Shown here piece after piece: positions 22,801 to 33,509 of a DNA stretch of 64,000 bases. The position numbers and the translations under genes were made by a program. This DNA is from Thermus parvatiensis (GTDB lineage: Bacteria > Deinococcota > Deinococci > Deinococcales > Thermaceae): contig NZ_CP014141.1 in the NCBI RefSeq assembly GCF_001535545.1, positions 1,754,001-1,818,000 of the forward strand. The letters run 5' to 3'. How positions within the stretch are numbered: the stretch's first letter is position 1; every line of letters begins with the position of its first letter. The notes beneath the pieces were generated by a model. The model worked only from the letters and a program-made list of their open reading frames with translations, ran no database searches and was not told where the DNA came from.

Positions 22801-23757
22801 ATGACCAAGCCTGAGGCCAAGGGCGGCGACGTGCAGATCAAGGCCGGGCTCATCTGGATGAACGGGGCCTTTGTCCCCCAGGAGGAGGCCAAGACCAGCG
22901 TCCTAAGCCACGCCCTCCACTACGGCACCAGCGTCTTTGAGGGGATAAGGGCCTACGAGACCCCCAAAGGCCCCGCCATCTTCCGGGTCAAGGAGCACGT
23001 GAAGCGCTTCTACAACTCCGCCAAGGTGCTCCGCATGGAGATCCCCTTCGCCCCGGAGGAGCTGGAGGAGGCCATCAAGGAGGTGGTGCGGAGAAACGGC
23101 TACAGGAGTTGCTACATCCGCCCCCTGGCCTGGATGGGAGCGAAGGCCCTCGGGGTGAACCCCCTTCCCAACAACCCCGCCGAGGTGATGGTGGCCGCCT
23201 GGGAATGGGGGGCCTACCTAGGGGAGGAGGCGGTGCGCAAGGGGGCCAGGCTCATCACCAGCTCCTGGGCCCGCTTCCCCGCGAACGTGATGCCCGGCAA
23301 GGCCAAGGTGGGCGGCAACTACGTGAACTCGGCCCTCGCCAAGATGGAGGCGGTGGCCGCCGGGGCCGACGAGGCGCTTCTTCTGGACGAGGAAGGCTAC
23401 GTGGCCGAGGGGAGCGGGGAGAACCTCTTCTTCGTGCGGGACGGGGTGATCTATGCCCTGGAGCACTCCGTGAACCTCGAGGGCATCACCCGGGACTCCG
23501 TGATCCGCATCGCCAAGGACCTGGGCTACGAGGTCCAGGTGGTGCGGGCCACCCGCGACCAGCTCTACATGGCGGACGAGGTCTTCATGACCGGCACGGC
23601 CGCCGAGGTCACCCCCGTGTCCATGATTGACTGGCGCCCCATCGGCTCGGGGACGGCGGGGCCCATCACCTTGAAGCTCCGGGAGGTCTACCTCGAGGCC
23701 GTCACCGGGCGGCGGCCGGAGTACGAGGGCTGGCTCACGTACGTGAATGGGCAATAG
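22801..23757 (+). CDS. ilvE: Branched-chain amino acid aminotransferase
   Basis: 318 aa; ATG 22801 has GGAGG 6 bases upstream. Fold type IV PLP enzyme: FEGIRAYETPKGPAIFRVKE, catalytic Lys in GKAKVGGNYVNSALAK, phosphate-binding GSGENLFFV and MTGTAAEVTPV. Catalyses the final transamination in Leu, Ile and Val synthesis. Overlaps the next small gene by 11 bases. Confidence 0.95.
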   Translation: MTKPEAKGGDVQIKAGLIWMNGAFVPQEEAKTSVLSHALHYGTSVFEGIRAYETPKGPAIFRVKEHVKRFYNSAKVLRMEIPFAPEELEEAIKEVVRRNGYRSCYIRPLAWMGAKALGVNPLPNNPAEVMVAAWEWGAYLGEEAVRKGARLITSSWARFPANVMPGKAKVGGNYVNSALAKMEAVAAGADEALLLDEEGYVAEGSGENLFFVRDGVIYALEHSVNLEGITRDSVIRIAKDLGYEVQVVRATRDQLYMADEVFMTGTAAEVTPVSMIDWRPIGSGTAGPITLKLREVYLEAVTGRRPEYEGWLTYVNGQ

Positions 23758-23935
23758 GCGGTTGCGCAAAAGCGTGGAAAGCTACCAGGCGCGTATCCGC
23801 GAGCACCAGGCCAAGATAGAGGAGGAGCTGCGTCGTCCCGAGCCCAGGTGGGAGCTCATCCGCTACTGGGAAAAGGAGATCCGGACCTACCAAGGGCGGG
23901 TGGAACGGCTCCTCCGTAGAATGGGAAGGAGGTAG
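23747..23935 (+). CDS. Small coiled-coil protein, 62 aa
   Basis: Starts within the ilvE 3' end. Highly charged and helical (VESYQARIREHQAKIEEELR ... IRTYQGRVERLLRRMGRR). No recognised family; followed after one base by another small helical gene, suggesting a pair. Confidence 0.5.
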   Translation: MGNRRLRKSVESYQARIREHQAKIEEELRRPEPRWELIRYWEKEIRTYQGRVERLLRRMGRR

Positions 23936-23936
23936 G

Positions 23937-24176
23937 ATGCCCAAGACGGAAGCCCGGAAACGCGTGCGCAAGGAGCGCTTGCGGGAGGTCCTGGAAGTTC
24001 TCCTGGACGAGCTGGAGGAGGCCTCCCGGGCCTTTCAGAGCGCTTGGAAAAGGGCCAAGGAGAATCCAGAAGACGAGGAGGCCTGGGGGGAGCTTCAGGT
24101 CTGGGTTTCCGTGCTCGGGGTCAAGGCCAAGTCCCTGGAAGAACTCCTGGAGGAGGAGGCCTTCCTCACTTCCTGA
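23937..24176 (+). CDS. Small helical protein, 79 aa
   Basis: Basic N-terminus ([17 protein letters not shown]) then acidic helices ([34 protein letters not shown]). Preceded by GGAAGGAGG. Ends tail-to-tail with trmH (11-base overlap). Function unknown. Confidence 0.5.
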   Translation: MPKTEARKRVRKERLREVLEVLLDELEEASRAFQSAWKRAKENPEDEEAWGELQVWVSVLGVKAKSLEELLEEEAFLTS

Positions 24177-24750
24177 GCCAATCCGCAAGCACCTTCTGGT
24201 AGAGTTCCGGGTCCAGGCGGGGCCTTTCGTAAAGCCCCGCCTTGAGCCTTTGCCTTTGCGCCTCAAAGAGGATCACGGCGGCGGCCACGGAGACGTTCAG
24301 GCTCTGGACCATCCCCAGCATGGGGATCTTGATGGCCCCGTCCGAAAGGGCCAAGGCCTCCTCGGAAACCCCCCACTTCTCCGCCCCTAGGAGGACGCAG
24401 GTGGGCTTGGTGTAGTCCACCTCGCGGAAGTCCTGGGCGTCCTCCCTCAGGGCGGTGGCGTAGACCCTAAAGTCCCTTGCCCGCAGGTGGCGGAAGGCCT
24501 CGCGGATGTCGGGGTGGACCCGGAGGTAGACCCACTTGTGGCTGCCCCCGCTGGTCTCGTTGAAGGTGGGGACGCCCCCCGTGGGGTTCACCGCGTGGGC
24601 CTCGAGGACCCCCACGGCGTCGCAGGTGCGCAGGATGGCGGAGAGGTTATGGGGCTTGTGGACATTCTCCAGGAGGACGGTGAGGTCGGGCTGCCGCCGC
24701 CTTAAGACCTCCTCTATCCTTCGCCTCCGCGCCTCCGTACGCTCCCTCAT
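24166..24750 (-). CDS. trmH: tRNA (guanosine-18-2'-O)-methyltransferase TrmH
   Basis: 194 aa SPOUT enzyme: [20 protein letters not shown] (motif 1), [15 protein letters not shown] (motif 2) and [20 protein letters not shown] (motif 3, trefoil knot binding AdoMet). Makes Gm18 in tRNA D-loops, a modification important for thermal stability in Thermus. Start overlaps the hisG stop (ATGA). Confidence 0.95.
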   Translation of the reverse strand: MRERTEARRRRIEEVLRRRQPDLTVLLENVHKPHNLSAILRTCDAVGVLEAHAVNPTGGVPTFNETSGGSHKWVYLRVHPDIREAFRHLRARDFRVYATALREDAQDFREVDYTKPTCVLLGAEKWGVSEEALALSDGAIKIPMLGMVQSLNVSVAAAVILFEAQRQRLKAGLYERPRLDPELYQKVLADWLRK

Positions 24751-25367
24751 GATCCGGAAAGCTCCCTGAGCCTCTGGATCAAGGGCTTGAGGACCGCCCG
24801 CTTGAGCTTGAGGGCCTGCCGGTTCACCACGAGCCTCGCCGTGGAGTGGGCGAGGACTTCCACCTCAACAAGCCCCGCCGCCCTCAGCGTGGCCCCCGTC
24901 TGCACCACATCCACCACGGCGTCGGCCAGGCCGGTGACCGCAGCGAGCTCAATGTTCCCGGAAAGCTCCACCACGTCCGCCGCCCAGCCCCTTTCCTTGA
25001 GGAGCCTCGCGGTGAAGTTCGGGTACTTGGTGGCGATGCGGCGGATGGGCCCCGTATCCCCGGGGCGCCTTATGAGGGAGAGCCTGCAGGCCCCAAAGCC
25101 CAGGTCCACGGGCTCAAAAAGGTCCCTCCCCGAGTCCAAAAGCACGTCCTTGCCCACCACCCCGATCTCGGCGATCCCCAGGTCCACGTAGACGGGAACG
25201 TCCTTGTTGCGAAGCTCCAGAAGGGCCACGCCCCCCTCCTTTCCGTGAAGGAGGGTCCTCTCCCCCTCCACCTCGGGGAGGTCCAGCCCGGCCCGCTTGA
25301 GGACCTCGTAGGCCTCCCGGAACATCCGCCCCTTGGGCAGGGCCACGGTGAGGGCGAAGCGCCTCAT
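24747..25367 (-). CDS. hisG: ATP phosphoribosyltransferase, short form
   Basis: 206 aa, typical for HisG-S, which needs HisZ as regulatory partner. [35 protein letters not shown] and the PRPP-binding [19 protein letters not shown] are present. First step of histidine synthesis. Overlaps hisZ upstream by 4 bases. Confidence 0.95.
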   Translation of the reverse strand: MRRFALTVALPKGRMFREAYEVLKRAGLDLPEVEGERTLLHGKEGGVALLELRNKDVPVYVDLGIAEIGVVGKDVLLDSGRDLFEPVDLGFGACRLSLIRRPGDTGPIRRIATKYPNFTARLLKERGWAADVVELSGNIELAAVTGLADAVVDVVQTGATLRAAGLVEVEVLAHSTARLVVNRQALKLKRAVLKPLIQRLRELSGS

Positions 25368-26448
25368 GCCTCCTCCACGCGGAAAAGCTCCTCCCCCCGG
25401 GCGAGGAAGGGGATGCCGCGCCTTCGGGCGTAGGCCACGGGGTCCTCCCCGTGGAAAAGCTCCGTGCGCCGCTCCCGGGCGAAGCGGCGGAGGGCCTTGA
25501 GGTCCAGGGCCAAGACCTCCGGGGGCTCCTCCCCCTTGGGAAGCCGCAAGGCCTCAAGGAGCCTCTCCACCCCCAGGGCGAAGCCCGCGGCCTTGGGGAA
25601 AAGGGCCCCGTCGTACCGCCCGCCCCCGAGGAGGGGGAGGCCGAACCCCGGGGTGTAGGCCCGGAAGAAGATCCCCGAGTAGTACTCGTAGCGCCGGGCC
25701 ATGCCCAGGTCCAGGAGGACGGGCCTTCCCAGGAGGTCCAGGGTCTTCTCCAGCTGGGCAAGGGCCTCCTGGGCCTTGGGGGGCAGCGGAAGGCCCCGCG
25801 CCTCCTTCAAGACCTCCCGCCCGCCGTAGAGGTCGGGGAGGGCGAGGAGGACCTTCCGCGCCTCCTCGGGGACGGGGCTTTCTGCGAGAAGCCCCTTGAG
25901 CTCGGGAGGTTTTTGCGGTGGATGGCCTGCTGGGCCCGCCTTTGCAGGGCCTCGGGAAGCCCCGAGGCCTTGAGCACCTCCCCCACGAGGCTCGGCAAGC
26001 CCACCTCCACCTCCCCCTGGACCCCTAAGGCCTCGAGGGCGGCGAAGGCCAGCTCCAGCACTTCGGCGTCCGCCAAGGGCCCCGTGGCCCCCAAAAGCTC
26101 CAGGCCCACCTGGGTGTACTCCCGAAGGCGCCCAAGCTCCGCGTCCGCCTCCCTGAGCCAAAGGGGCCCAGCGTACTGGAAGCGGTGCACGCCCTCTCCC
26201 AGGTGGGCCCGGAGGAGCTTGGCGAGGAGGGTGGTGAACTCGCTCCTTAAGGCCAAGACCTCCCCCGTCTTGTCCACCAGCTTGAAGGCCCTTTCCGCCA
26301 GGGGGTGGTCGGGGTCGTAAAGCTCCAGGGCGGGAAGCTCCACGGGCTCGTAGCCGTGGCGCCGGAAGAGGTGCTGGAGCTTCCCCACCACCTCGGCCTT
26401 GAGCCGGGCCTCGGGGGGCAAAAGGAAGCGGGTGCCCTCGGGGATCAT
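25364..26448 (-). CDS. hisZ: ATP phosphoribosyltransferase regulatory subunit HisZ, frameshifted as read
   Basis: Class II HisRS-like paralogue: N-terminal [20 protein letters not shown], motif 2 region [16 protein letters not shown] and [31 protein letters not shown] in frame 1; after the T5 run at 25910-25914 (AAAAA on the coding strand) the rest continues in a second frame ([16 protein letters not shown] ... [20 protein letters not shown]). One extra base there gives a continuous 361-aa protein. Regulates the short HisG next door. Confidence 0.88.
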
Positions 26449-26451
26449 GGC

Positions 26452-26997
26452 CTAAACCCGGGGGAGGGTGATCCCCTTCTGCCCCTGGTACTTCCCTTTG
26501 CGGTCCCGGTAGGTGACCTCGGGGCGGGGGCCCTCCAGGAAGAGGAGCTGGACGATGCCTTCGCCTGCGTAGACCTTGGCGGGAAGGGGGGTGGTGTTGG
26601 AGATCTCCAGGGTCACGTGCCCCTCCCAGCCGGGCTCCAAGGGGGTGACGTTGGCCACGATGCCGCACCGGGCGTAGGTGCTCTTACCCAGGGCGATGGC
26701 GATGACGTTCTCCGGCATGCGGATGTACTCAATGCTCCGGGTGAGGGCGAAGGAGTTGGGGGGGATGATCACCTCTTCTCCCTCGTACTCCACGAAGCTC
26801 CTGGGGTCAAAGCCCTTGGGGTCCACCACGGTGGAGAAGACGTTGGTGAAGATTTTCCACTCGGGAGCCGCCCGTAGGTCGTAGCCAAAGGAGGAAAGGC
26901 CGTAGCTGATCACCCCCTCCCGCACCAGGCGCTCCTCGAAGGGCTCGATCATGCCCTTTTTGGCCATCTCCCGGATCCACCAGTCCGGCTTAATCAT
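26452..26997 (-). CDS. dcd: dCTP deaminase
   Basis: 181 aa trimeric dUTPase-fold enzyme: [30 protein letters not shown] with the nucleophile-activating region, [20 protein letters not shown] and a C-terminal nucleotide-binding tail [14 protein letters not shown]. Converts dCTP to dUTP for dTTP synthesis. Predicted leaderless message. Confidence 0.93.
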   Translation of the reverse strand: MIKPDWWIREMAKKGMIEPFEERLVREGVISYGLSSFGYDLRAAPEWKIFTNVFSTVVDPKGFDPRSFVEYEGEEVIIPPNSFALTRSIEYIRMPENVIAIALGKSTYARCGIVANVTPLEPGWEGHVTLEISNTTPLPAKVYAGEGIVQLLFLEGPRPEVTYRDRKGKYQGQKGITLPRV

Positions 26998-27004
26998 GCC
27001 TTCA

Positions 27005-27020
27005 ACTATACCGGCTAGAC
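27005..27020. promoter_or_regulatory. Back-to-back -10 elements in a 30-base divergent gap
   Basis: Minus strand TATAGT (27010-27005) ends 7 bases before the dcd ATG; plus strand TAGACT (27015-27020) ends 7 bases before the lipoprotein ATG at 27028. Both messages would be leaderless and the two polymerases would compete. -35 boxes are not clear. Confidence 0.5.
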
Positions 27021-27027
27021 TGGCCCT

Positions 27028-27907
27028 ATGCGAAAGCTCTGGCCCCTCCTTTTCCTCCTCGCCGCTTGCGGCACCCAGGACCCTACGGGGATGGGGGTGG
27101 ACCCCTTGCGCCTCACCGCCACTTCCCTGCCCCCGCCTACCTAGGGGAAAGCTACACCTATGCTTTCAGCGCCGAGGGAGGGGTGCGGCCCTATAGCTTT
27201 GCCCTCGAGGGCAAGCTCCCCCAGGGCCTCACCTTCCAGGGGGGGCGCCTGAGCGGGGTGCCCAAGGAGAAGGGCGCCTTTCCCCTCATCCTCACCCTGG
27301 AAGACGGGGCCAAGAACAGCCGGGTGGGGCGCCTCACCCTCAACGTCTCCGACCCGCCCCCGCCCAGGCTCACCCTGGTGGCGCCCCCGGTCCAGGTGGA
27401 GGGGCCCTTCCTCCTCCTGGCCCGCCTGGAGGTGCGGGAGGCCCTGGGCTTCCAGCTGGAGCTTCCCCTCCCCGACCTGGAGCCGGACCTTACGAGCTTT
27501 AAGGGGGCGGGCCCCGTTTACCTCCTGGACTACGACCCCGCCACGGGCCTCCTCCGGTTGGACATGGCCTTCGCCAGGCCCCTCAAGGACCAGGAGGCCT
27601 TCCGCCTCCTCCTCGCCCCCAAGAAGCCCCTCACTCCCAGGCTCTCCCCCGGGTGGTCCTCTACGACAAGGAGGGCAAGCCCCTGAGCCAGGCCCTTGCC
27701 CGGGGGAAGCCCTTCGCCGACCTCCTCCAGCTGGCGCAAAGCTGGGGCAAGGAGGGGAAGGAGCTCAAGGGGGACCTGAACGGGGACGGCAAGGTGGACG
27801 GCGCCGACCTCCAGGCCCTCGGTCAGGGCTACTTCCCCCAGGCCTTGGCTCCTTCTCCCGCCGGAGGGGAAGGCAGCCCGGAGCCGCGGGAGGAGAAAAC
27901 CCCTTGA
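27028..27907 (+). CDS. Secreted lipoprotein with Ig-like and dockerin-like parts, frameshifted twice as read
   Basis: Lipoprotein signal [16 protein letters not shown] (lipobox LAAC). Then a putative-Ig/cadherin-like domain ([20 protein letters not shown]), a cohesin-like beta domain, and a C-terminal dockerin-type calcium motif ([16 protein letters not shown]). As read, a stop occurs at 27142, but one extra C in each of the C5 runs at 27130-27134 and 27646-27650 makes a continuous 293-aa protein. Role in cell-surface binding inferred. Confidence 0.65.
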
Positions 27908-28338
27908 AGCCCCGGATCCGGCCCCTACGCCCAGAGGACCTGCCCGCCTACCTGCCCCTTCGTGCTGCCCTTTGGCCAGAAGGCGGGGACGACGTGGAGG
28001 AGGTGGAGCGCTTCCTGGCGGATGCCGAGCAAGCGGCCTTTGTGGCGGAGGTGGAGGGGAGGTTGGTGGGCTTTGTGGAGGTCTCCTTACGCCCCTACGC
28101 CGAGGGGTGCCACACCCGTCCCGTGGGGTATCTGGAGGGCTGGTACGTGGCCCCTGGATGGCGAGGGCGGGGAATAGGCCGGGCCCTGGTGAAGGCCGCC
28201 GAGGACTGGGCCAGGGGGAAAGGGTGCCGGGAAATGGCCTCGGACACGGAGCTTGGCAACTTCCTGGGCCAGAAGGCCCACCGACGCCTGGGGTACCAGG
28301 AGGTGGAGCGGATCGTCTGCTTCCGAAGAGATCTCTAG
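27904..28338 (+). CDS. GNAT acetyltransferase resembling aminoglycoside 6'-N-acetyltransferase AAC(6')-I
   Basis: 144 aa from a TTG start overlapping the lipoprotein stop. GNAT acetyl-CoA site in [20 protein letters not shown]; the motifs [40 protein letters not shown] and [19 protein letters not shown] closely follow AAC(6')-I enzymes. Chromosomal, with native codon use, so a housekeeping acetyltransferase is also possible; substrate not shown. Confidence 0.7.
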   Translation: MKPRIRPLRPEDLPAYLPLRAALWPEGGDDVEEVERFLADAEQAAFVAEVEGRLVGFVEVSLRPYAEGCHTRPVGYLEGWYVAPGWRGRGIGRALVKAAEDWARGKGCREMASDTELGNFLGQKAHRRLGYQEVERIVCFRRDL

Positions 28339-28814
28339 AGGGCCCGGCGGATGGCCTCGGCGTCCTCCTCGCGGTAGCCGTAGAGGGTGACCTCCAGGGT
28401 GTCCGGGGCCTTCTTGATCTCCTCCAGCATCACCCGGGCCACGGCCTCCACGGGAAGCCCCCCCACCCCCGTGCCCAAAAGGGGAAAGGCCACGGTCTTC
28501 AAGCCGAGCTCCACCGCCTTCTCCAGGGCGCTTTTCGTGGCCTTGCGCACCGTCTCCAGGCTCGCGGGCTCGTCCCCGAGGACGGCGGCGTGGATCACGT
28601 AGCGCGCGGGGAGGTTTCCCGCCCCCGTGACCGCCGCCTCCCCCACCCGGATCTTGCCGATGCGGTCGCACTCCTCCTGGATGGAGGGGCCGCCCTTCCT
28701 CAGGATCGCCCCCGCCACCCCGGCCCCGAGCTTCAGGTAGTTGTTGGCGGCGTTGACGATGGCGTCCCCCTGGAACTCGGTGATGTCCCCTTGGACCACC
28801 CGGATGCGCGCCAT
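28335..28814 (-). CDS. Macrodomain ADP-ribose hydrolase
   Basis: 159 aa from ATG 28814. MacroD-type motifs: [40 protein letters not shown] (substrate loop) and [20 protein letters not shown]. Would remove ADP-ribose from proteins or hydrolyse O-acetyl-ADP-ribose. Ends tail-to-tail with the GNAT gene (4-base overlap). Confidence 0.88.
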   Translation of the reverse strand: MARIRVVQGDITEFQGDAIVNAANNYLKLGAGVAGAILRKGGPSIQEECDRIGKIRVGEAAVTGAGNLPARYVIHAAVLGDEPASLETVRKATKSALEKAVELGLKTVAFPLLGTGVGGLPVEAVARVMLEEIKKAPDTLEVTLYGYREEDAEAIRRAL

Positions 28815-28843
28815 GGCTTTATTCTCCCTTACAATGGGCCGTG

Positions 28844-29551
28844 ATGTCACGGGACCTTCTGGGCCTCGAGGGGAAGATCGTCATGGTCACGGGCGCGGGC
28901 CGGGGGTTCGGGCGGGCCATCGCCCACGGGTACGGGCGCAACGGGGCCACGGTCATCGCCGTGGACCCCGACGTGGAGCTCGCCACGGGGGTGGCCTCGG
29001 AGGTGGAGGCCCTTGGGGCCACGGCCATCCCCATCCGCGGGGACATGAGCGTGGTGTTGGACGTGACCAGCACCTTTGAAAAAGTGGAGGAGCTCTTCGG
29101 CCTCCTGGACGGCATCGTCCACGTGACCACCGCCGAGAGCAAGACGCCCTTCGTGGAGCTTTTGGAGGGCGAGTGGTACGACCTCATGAGCCAGGACGTG
29201 AAGTCCAGCCTCTACGTCCTCCAGCAGGGGCTGCGCCACCTGGCGGGGGGCGGGTTCGTGACCATCGTCCTGCCGCCCGCAGCCCGAATAGAGCCCCACA
29301 CCGTCTCCGTGCGCAAGGCGGTGGAGGGCCTCATTGAAGGGGCCACCCGCACCTTCCCCGGGGTGCGGGTGAACGGCGTGGTCCCCTCCCGCGACCCCGT
29401 GGGCGACCCCTACGACCTGCCCCTGGTCCGGGCCGCCTTGGGCCTGGGGTCCATGGTCTCCGAGGGGATCCGGGGGGTGGTCCTCGAGGTCCAGCTCCCC
29501 GAGCCCCCCTTGGAGTTTGAACCCTACGCCGCCTTGAGGGAGCTGCCATGA
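28844..29551 (+). CDS. Short-chain dehydrogenase/reductase lacking the catalytic Tyr, 235 aa
   Basis: Glycine-rich NAD(P) site [17 protein letters not shown] and Asp after strand 2 (VIAVDPD, pointing to NAD) are intact. The usual YxxxK reads VSVRK, so the catalytic Tyr is replaced while Lys remains; the Ser is also missing. TACAAT at 28830-28835 lies 8 bases before this ATG (GTG 28841 is an alternative), so the message should be leaderless. May be a non-enzymatic or unusual SDR. Stop overlaps nrdR. Confidence 0.75.
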   Translation: MSRDLLGLEGKIVMVTGAGRGFGRAIAHGYGRNGATVIAVDPDVELATGVASEVEALGATAIPIRGDMSVVLDVTSTFEKVEELFGLLDGIVHVTTAESKTPFVELLEGEWYDLMSQDVKSSLYVLQQGLRHLAGGGFVTIVLPPAARIEPHTVSVRKAVEGLIEGATRTFPGVRVNGVVPSRDPVGDPYDLPLVRAALGLGSMVSEGIRGVVLEVQLPEPPLEFEPYAALRELP

Positions 29552-30009
29552 AATGCCCCTACTGCGGCCACCCCGACACCCGGGTGGTGGACTCGAGGCC
29601 CTCCGACGAGGGCATGGCCATCCGCAGGCGGCGGGAGTGCCCCTCCTGCGGACGCCGCTTCACCACCTACGAGCGCACCCAGCTTGAACCCCTCATGGTG
29701 GTCAAGCGGGACGGGCGCAAGGAGCCCTTCAACCCCGACAAGCTCCTAAGGGGCCTCCTCCTCGCCTGCGAGAAACGCCCCGTGAGCGAGGAGGTCCTGC
29801 GCCGCTTCGCCTACACCTTTGAGGACCAGGTCTCGGGCCCGGAGATCACCTCGGAGGAGATCGGGCTCAAGGCCCTGGCCTTCCTCAAGGAGCTGGACCA
29901 TGTGGCCTACATCCGCTTCGCCTCCGTCTACCGCGAGTTTGACTCGGTGGAGCGCTTCATTGAGGAGATCCGCTCCCTCGCAAGCCTTGACAAAAAGGAG
30001 GGGGATTGA
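29548..30009 (+). CDS. nrdR: Transcriptional repressor NrdR
   Basis: 153 aa: N-terminal zinc ribbon (CPYCGHPDTRVVDSRPSDEG ... CPSCGRRF) and ATP-cone domain (VVKRDGRKEPFNPDKLLRGL). Represses ribonucleotide reductase genes in response to dATP/ATP. The 16S rRNA promoter overlaps its last seven codons. Confidence 0.95.
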   Translation: MKCPYCGHPDTRVVDSRPSDEGMAIRRRRECPSCGRRFTTYERTQLEPLMVVKRDGRKEPFNPDKLLRGLLLACEKRPVSEEVLRRFAYTFEDQVSGPEITSEEIGLKALAFLKELDHVAYIRFASVYREFDSVERFIEEIRSLASLDKKEGD

Positions 30010-30015
30010 TAGCAT
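29987..30015 (+). promoter_or_regulatory. 16S rRNA promoter embedded in the end of nrdR
   Basis: Consensus TTGACA (29987-29992), exactly 17 bases, TAGCAT (30010-30015). The expected start near 30022 gives a leader of about 91 bases. The -10 hexamer is the same as in the prophage early promoter. Confidence 0.8.
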
Positions 30016-30059
30016 GGCTTTTGCTGCGCGGGCGAAAGCCCAAGCAGGGGGATCTTGAA

Positions 30060-30076
30060 AAGGGGAGAAGGCAGGC
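30060..30076 (+). ncRNA. 5' strand of the pre-16S processing stem
   Basis: AAGGGGAGAAGGCAGGC is the exact reverse complement of 31650-31666. Pairing would loop out the 16S rRNA in a 17-bp duplex, the RNase III-type processing stalk. Confidence 0.8.
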
Positions 30077-30112
30077 CAAGCATCTGAGCTCACCGCCCTT
30101 TTGGGGCGTTGA

Positions 30113-31638
<1,526 letters not shown>

Positions 31639-31649
31639 AGCTAACCAAA

Positions 31650-31666
31650 GCCTGCCTTCTCCCCTT
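31650..31666 (+). ncRNA. 3' strand of the pre-16S processing stem
   Basis: GCCTGCCTTCTCCCCTT, perfectly complementary to 30060-30076, starts 16 bases after the mature 16S end. Confidence 0.8.
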
Positions 31667-31677
31667 CTCGGGTCCTC

Positions 31678-31703
31678 AGGGCGCCCTTGGGCGCCCTTTT
31701 TTG
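31678..31703 (+). terminator. 16S rRNA intrinsic terminator
   Basis: Stem AGGGCGCCC (31678-31686) / GGGCGCCCT (31689-31697) followed by a T run (31697-31702). Confidence 0.85.
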
Positions 31704-31722
31704 TTGCCGCTAAGGAGGGGGT

Positions 31723-32186
31723 TTGCGCAGAAAGCGAAAAGGGCAAAGGCCCACCCGACGCGTGGTCTCCGCGGGGGGGTGGTCCTCAAGGGGGACCCTC
31801 CCGAGGTCCTGGTGGTGTCCTTGAGGGAGGGCCGGGTCATCACCCTTCCCAAGGGCCAGGTGGAGCCCGGGGAACGCTACCCGGAGACCGCCGTGCGGGA
31901 GGTGCGGGAGGAGACCGGAGTGGAGGCCTCGGTCCTTGCCCCTTTGGGGCGGGTGCGCTACTACTTCACCGTCCACGAGCCCGAGGGCCCGGTGACGGTG
32001 AGCAAAGAGGTCCACTACTTCCTCATGCGCTACCTGGGGGGCATCCCCAGGCCCCAGCTCACGGAGGTGGAGGACGCCTTTTTCCTCCCAGCGAGCGAGG
32101 CGCTGGAGCGCCTCTCCTACCCCAACGAGCGGGAGATGCTAAAGCGCGCCCTCCTCCGCCTCCGGCTCCTGGCCAAGAAGGGCTAG
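31723..32186 (+). CDS. Nudix hydrolase, frameshifted near the N-terminus as read
   Basis: TTG 31723 follows AAGGAGGGGG. Basic N-terminus (LRRKRKGQRPTRRVVSAGG) then Nudix domain with box GQVEPGERYPETAVREVREE plus TGV. The frame breaks in a G7 run (31773-31779); an eighth G gives VSAGGVVLKGDPPEV in a 154-aa protein. Hydrolyses a nucleoside diphosphate linked to another group, possibly Ap4A/Ap6A or a damaged nucleotide; substrate unknown. Confidence 0.8.
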
Positions 32187-33085
32187 GGCCGCCTCCTCGG
32201 GGGTGAGCTCCCCCCGGGCCACCCGGGCCACGAGGGCGCCCGCCCCCTGAGTCCTTTGACGGCCCCACTCCTGGATGACGCTCTCCACCTCAAACCGGGC
32301 CCGCTCCAGGCGGTGTGCCTCCAAAAGCCCGTGCTCCACGAGGTGGCGGTGGTGGGCCTCGAGGCTCTCAAAGAGGGCCTCCACCCCCTCGCCGCTGGCC
32401 GCCACCGTGGGGTGGATGGGAGGGCGCCACCCCCCGGGCCGGGGCGGGGAGAGCTCCAAGGCGCTTTTGAGCTCCTGAACGATCCGCTCCCCACCGGGCA
32501 GGTCAAACTTGTTGACGGCGAAGACGTCGGCGATCTCCATGACCCCGGCCTTAAAGGCCTGGACCGCGTCCCCCGCGGCCGGGGTGAGGACGAGCAGGGT
32601 GGTGTCCGCCACCCGGGCGATGTCCACCTCGCTCTGCCCCACCCCCACCGTCTCCACAAAGATGCGGTCAAAGCCGAAGGCCTCGAGGAGGCTCAGGGCG
32701 GCCACCGTGGCCCCGGCAAGCCCCCCCAAGGCCCCCCGGGAGGCCATGGAGCGGATGTAGACCCCGGGGTCCTGGTGGTGGCGCATCATCCGGATCCGGT
32801 CGCCGAGGATGGCCCCCCCGCTGAAGGGGCTGGAGGGGTCCACGGCCAAGACGGCCACCCGCTCCCCCGCTTCCGAGCCTCGAGGATGAGCCGGTCGGTC
32901 AGGGTGCTCTTCCCCGCCCCGGGGCTTCCCGTCACGCCCACCACCTTGGCCCGCCCTTTCCCCCGGACCCGCTTCAAAAGCTCCCGGCCTGCGGGGTGGC
33001 CCGACTCCACCAAGGTCAAGGCCCGGGCCAAGGCCCTGGGGTCCCCTTCCTGGAAGCGGCGCCAAAGCTCCTCGGGGATGCTCAT
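32139..33085 (-). CDS. meaB: MeaB/ArgK-type G3E GTPase, chaperone for B12-dependent mutase, frameshifted as read
   Basis: Residues 1-70 are in one frame (EELWRRFQEGDPRALARALT; Walker A GVTGSPGAGKSTLTDRLI), the rest in another from ERVAVLAVDPSSPFSGGAIL through VETVGVGQSEVDIARVADTT and NKFDLPGGERIV. One extra base in the C5 run at 32864-32868 makes a continuous 315-aa protein. MeaB guards adenosylcobalamin-dependent methylmalonyl-CoA mutase. The 3' end overlaps the Nudix gene tail-to-tail by 48 bases. Confidence 0.9.
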
Positions 33086-33130
33086 GGGCCCATTCTACGG
33101 GTTTTTGCCCCCTTGCAGAAAAAAGCGCCC

Positions 33131-33505
33131 CTACTCGGCCAGGGCCACGCAGGCCACCTCCACCCGGACCCCCCGGGGCAAGGCCTTCACCGCCACCGTG
33201 GCCCGGGCGGGGTAAGGCGGGGTGAAGTAGCGGGCGTAGACCTCGTTGAAGCCGGGGAAGTCTTCCATATCGGCGAGGAAGCAGGTGGTCTGGACCACGC
33301 GGGAGAGGCCGGAACCCGCCGCTTCCAAGACCGCCTTCAGGTTCTCCATCACCCGCTCCGTCTGGACCCGGATATCCCCCTCCACCAGGGAGCCGTCGGG
33401 GGCGAGGGGAATCTGGCCGGAGACGAAGACGAAGCCTCCCGCCTTCACCGCCTGCGCGTAGGGACCGATGGCCGCGGGCGCCCTTTCGGTCTTCACCGCT
33501 TCCAT
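33131..33505 (-). CDS. ridA: RidA family enamine/imine deaminase
   Basis: 124 aa YjgF/RidA protein: AIGPYAQAVKAGGFVFVSGQ, NLKAVLEAAGSGLSRVVQTT and YPARATVAVKALPRGVRVEV with the conserved substrate-binding Arg. Removes reactive enamines formed by PLP dehydratases. Five bases downstream of the kinase-propeller gene, so likely cotranscribed. Confidence 0.93.
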   Translation of the reverse strand: MEAVKTERAPAAIGPYAQAVKAGGFVFVSGQIPLAPDGSLVEGDIRVQTERVMENLKAVLEAAGSGLSRVVQTTCFLADMEDFPGFNEVYARYFTPPYPARATVAVKALPRGVRVEVACVALAE

Positions 33506-33509
33506 GCCC

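Noticed and set aside
25904-25920. Programmed frameshift or transcriptional slippage in hisZ, as in Thermus dnaX
   Set aside because: The run is only five As, the -1 site C-AAA-AAC is a poor slippery heptamer, and the same kind of break affects many unrelated genes in the window.
27028-27907. Lipoprotein as a true pseudogene
   Set aside because: Both breaks are repaired by one C in a C5 run and the reading frame is otherwise clean, so it is more likely intact.
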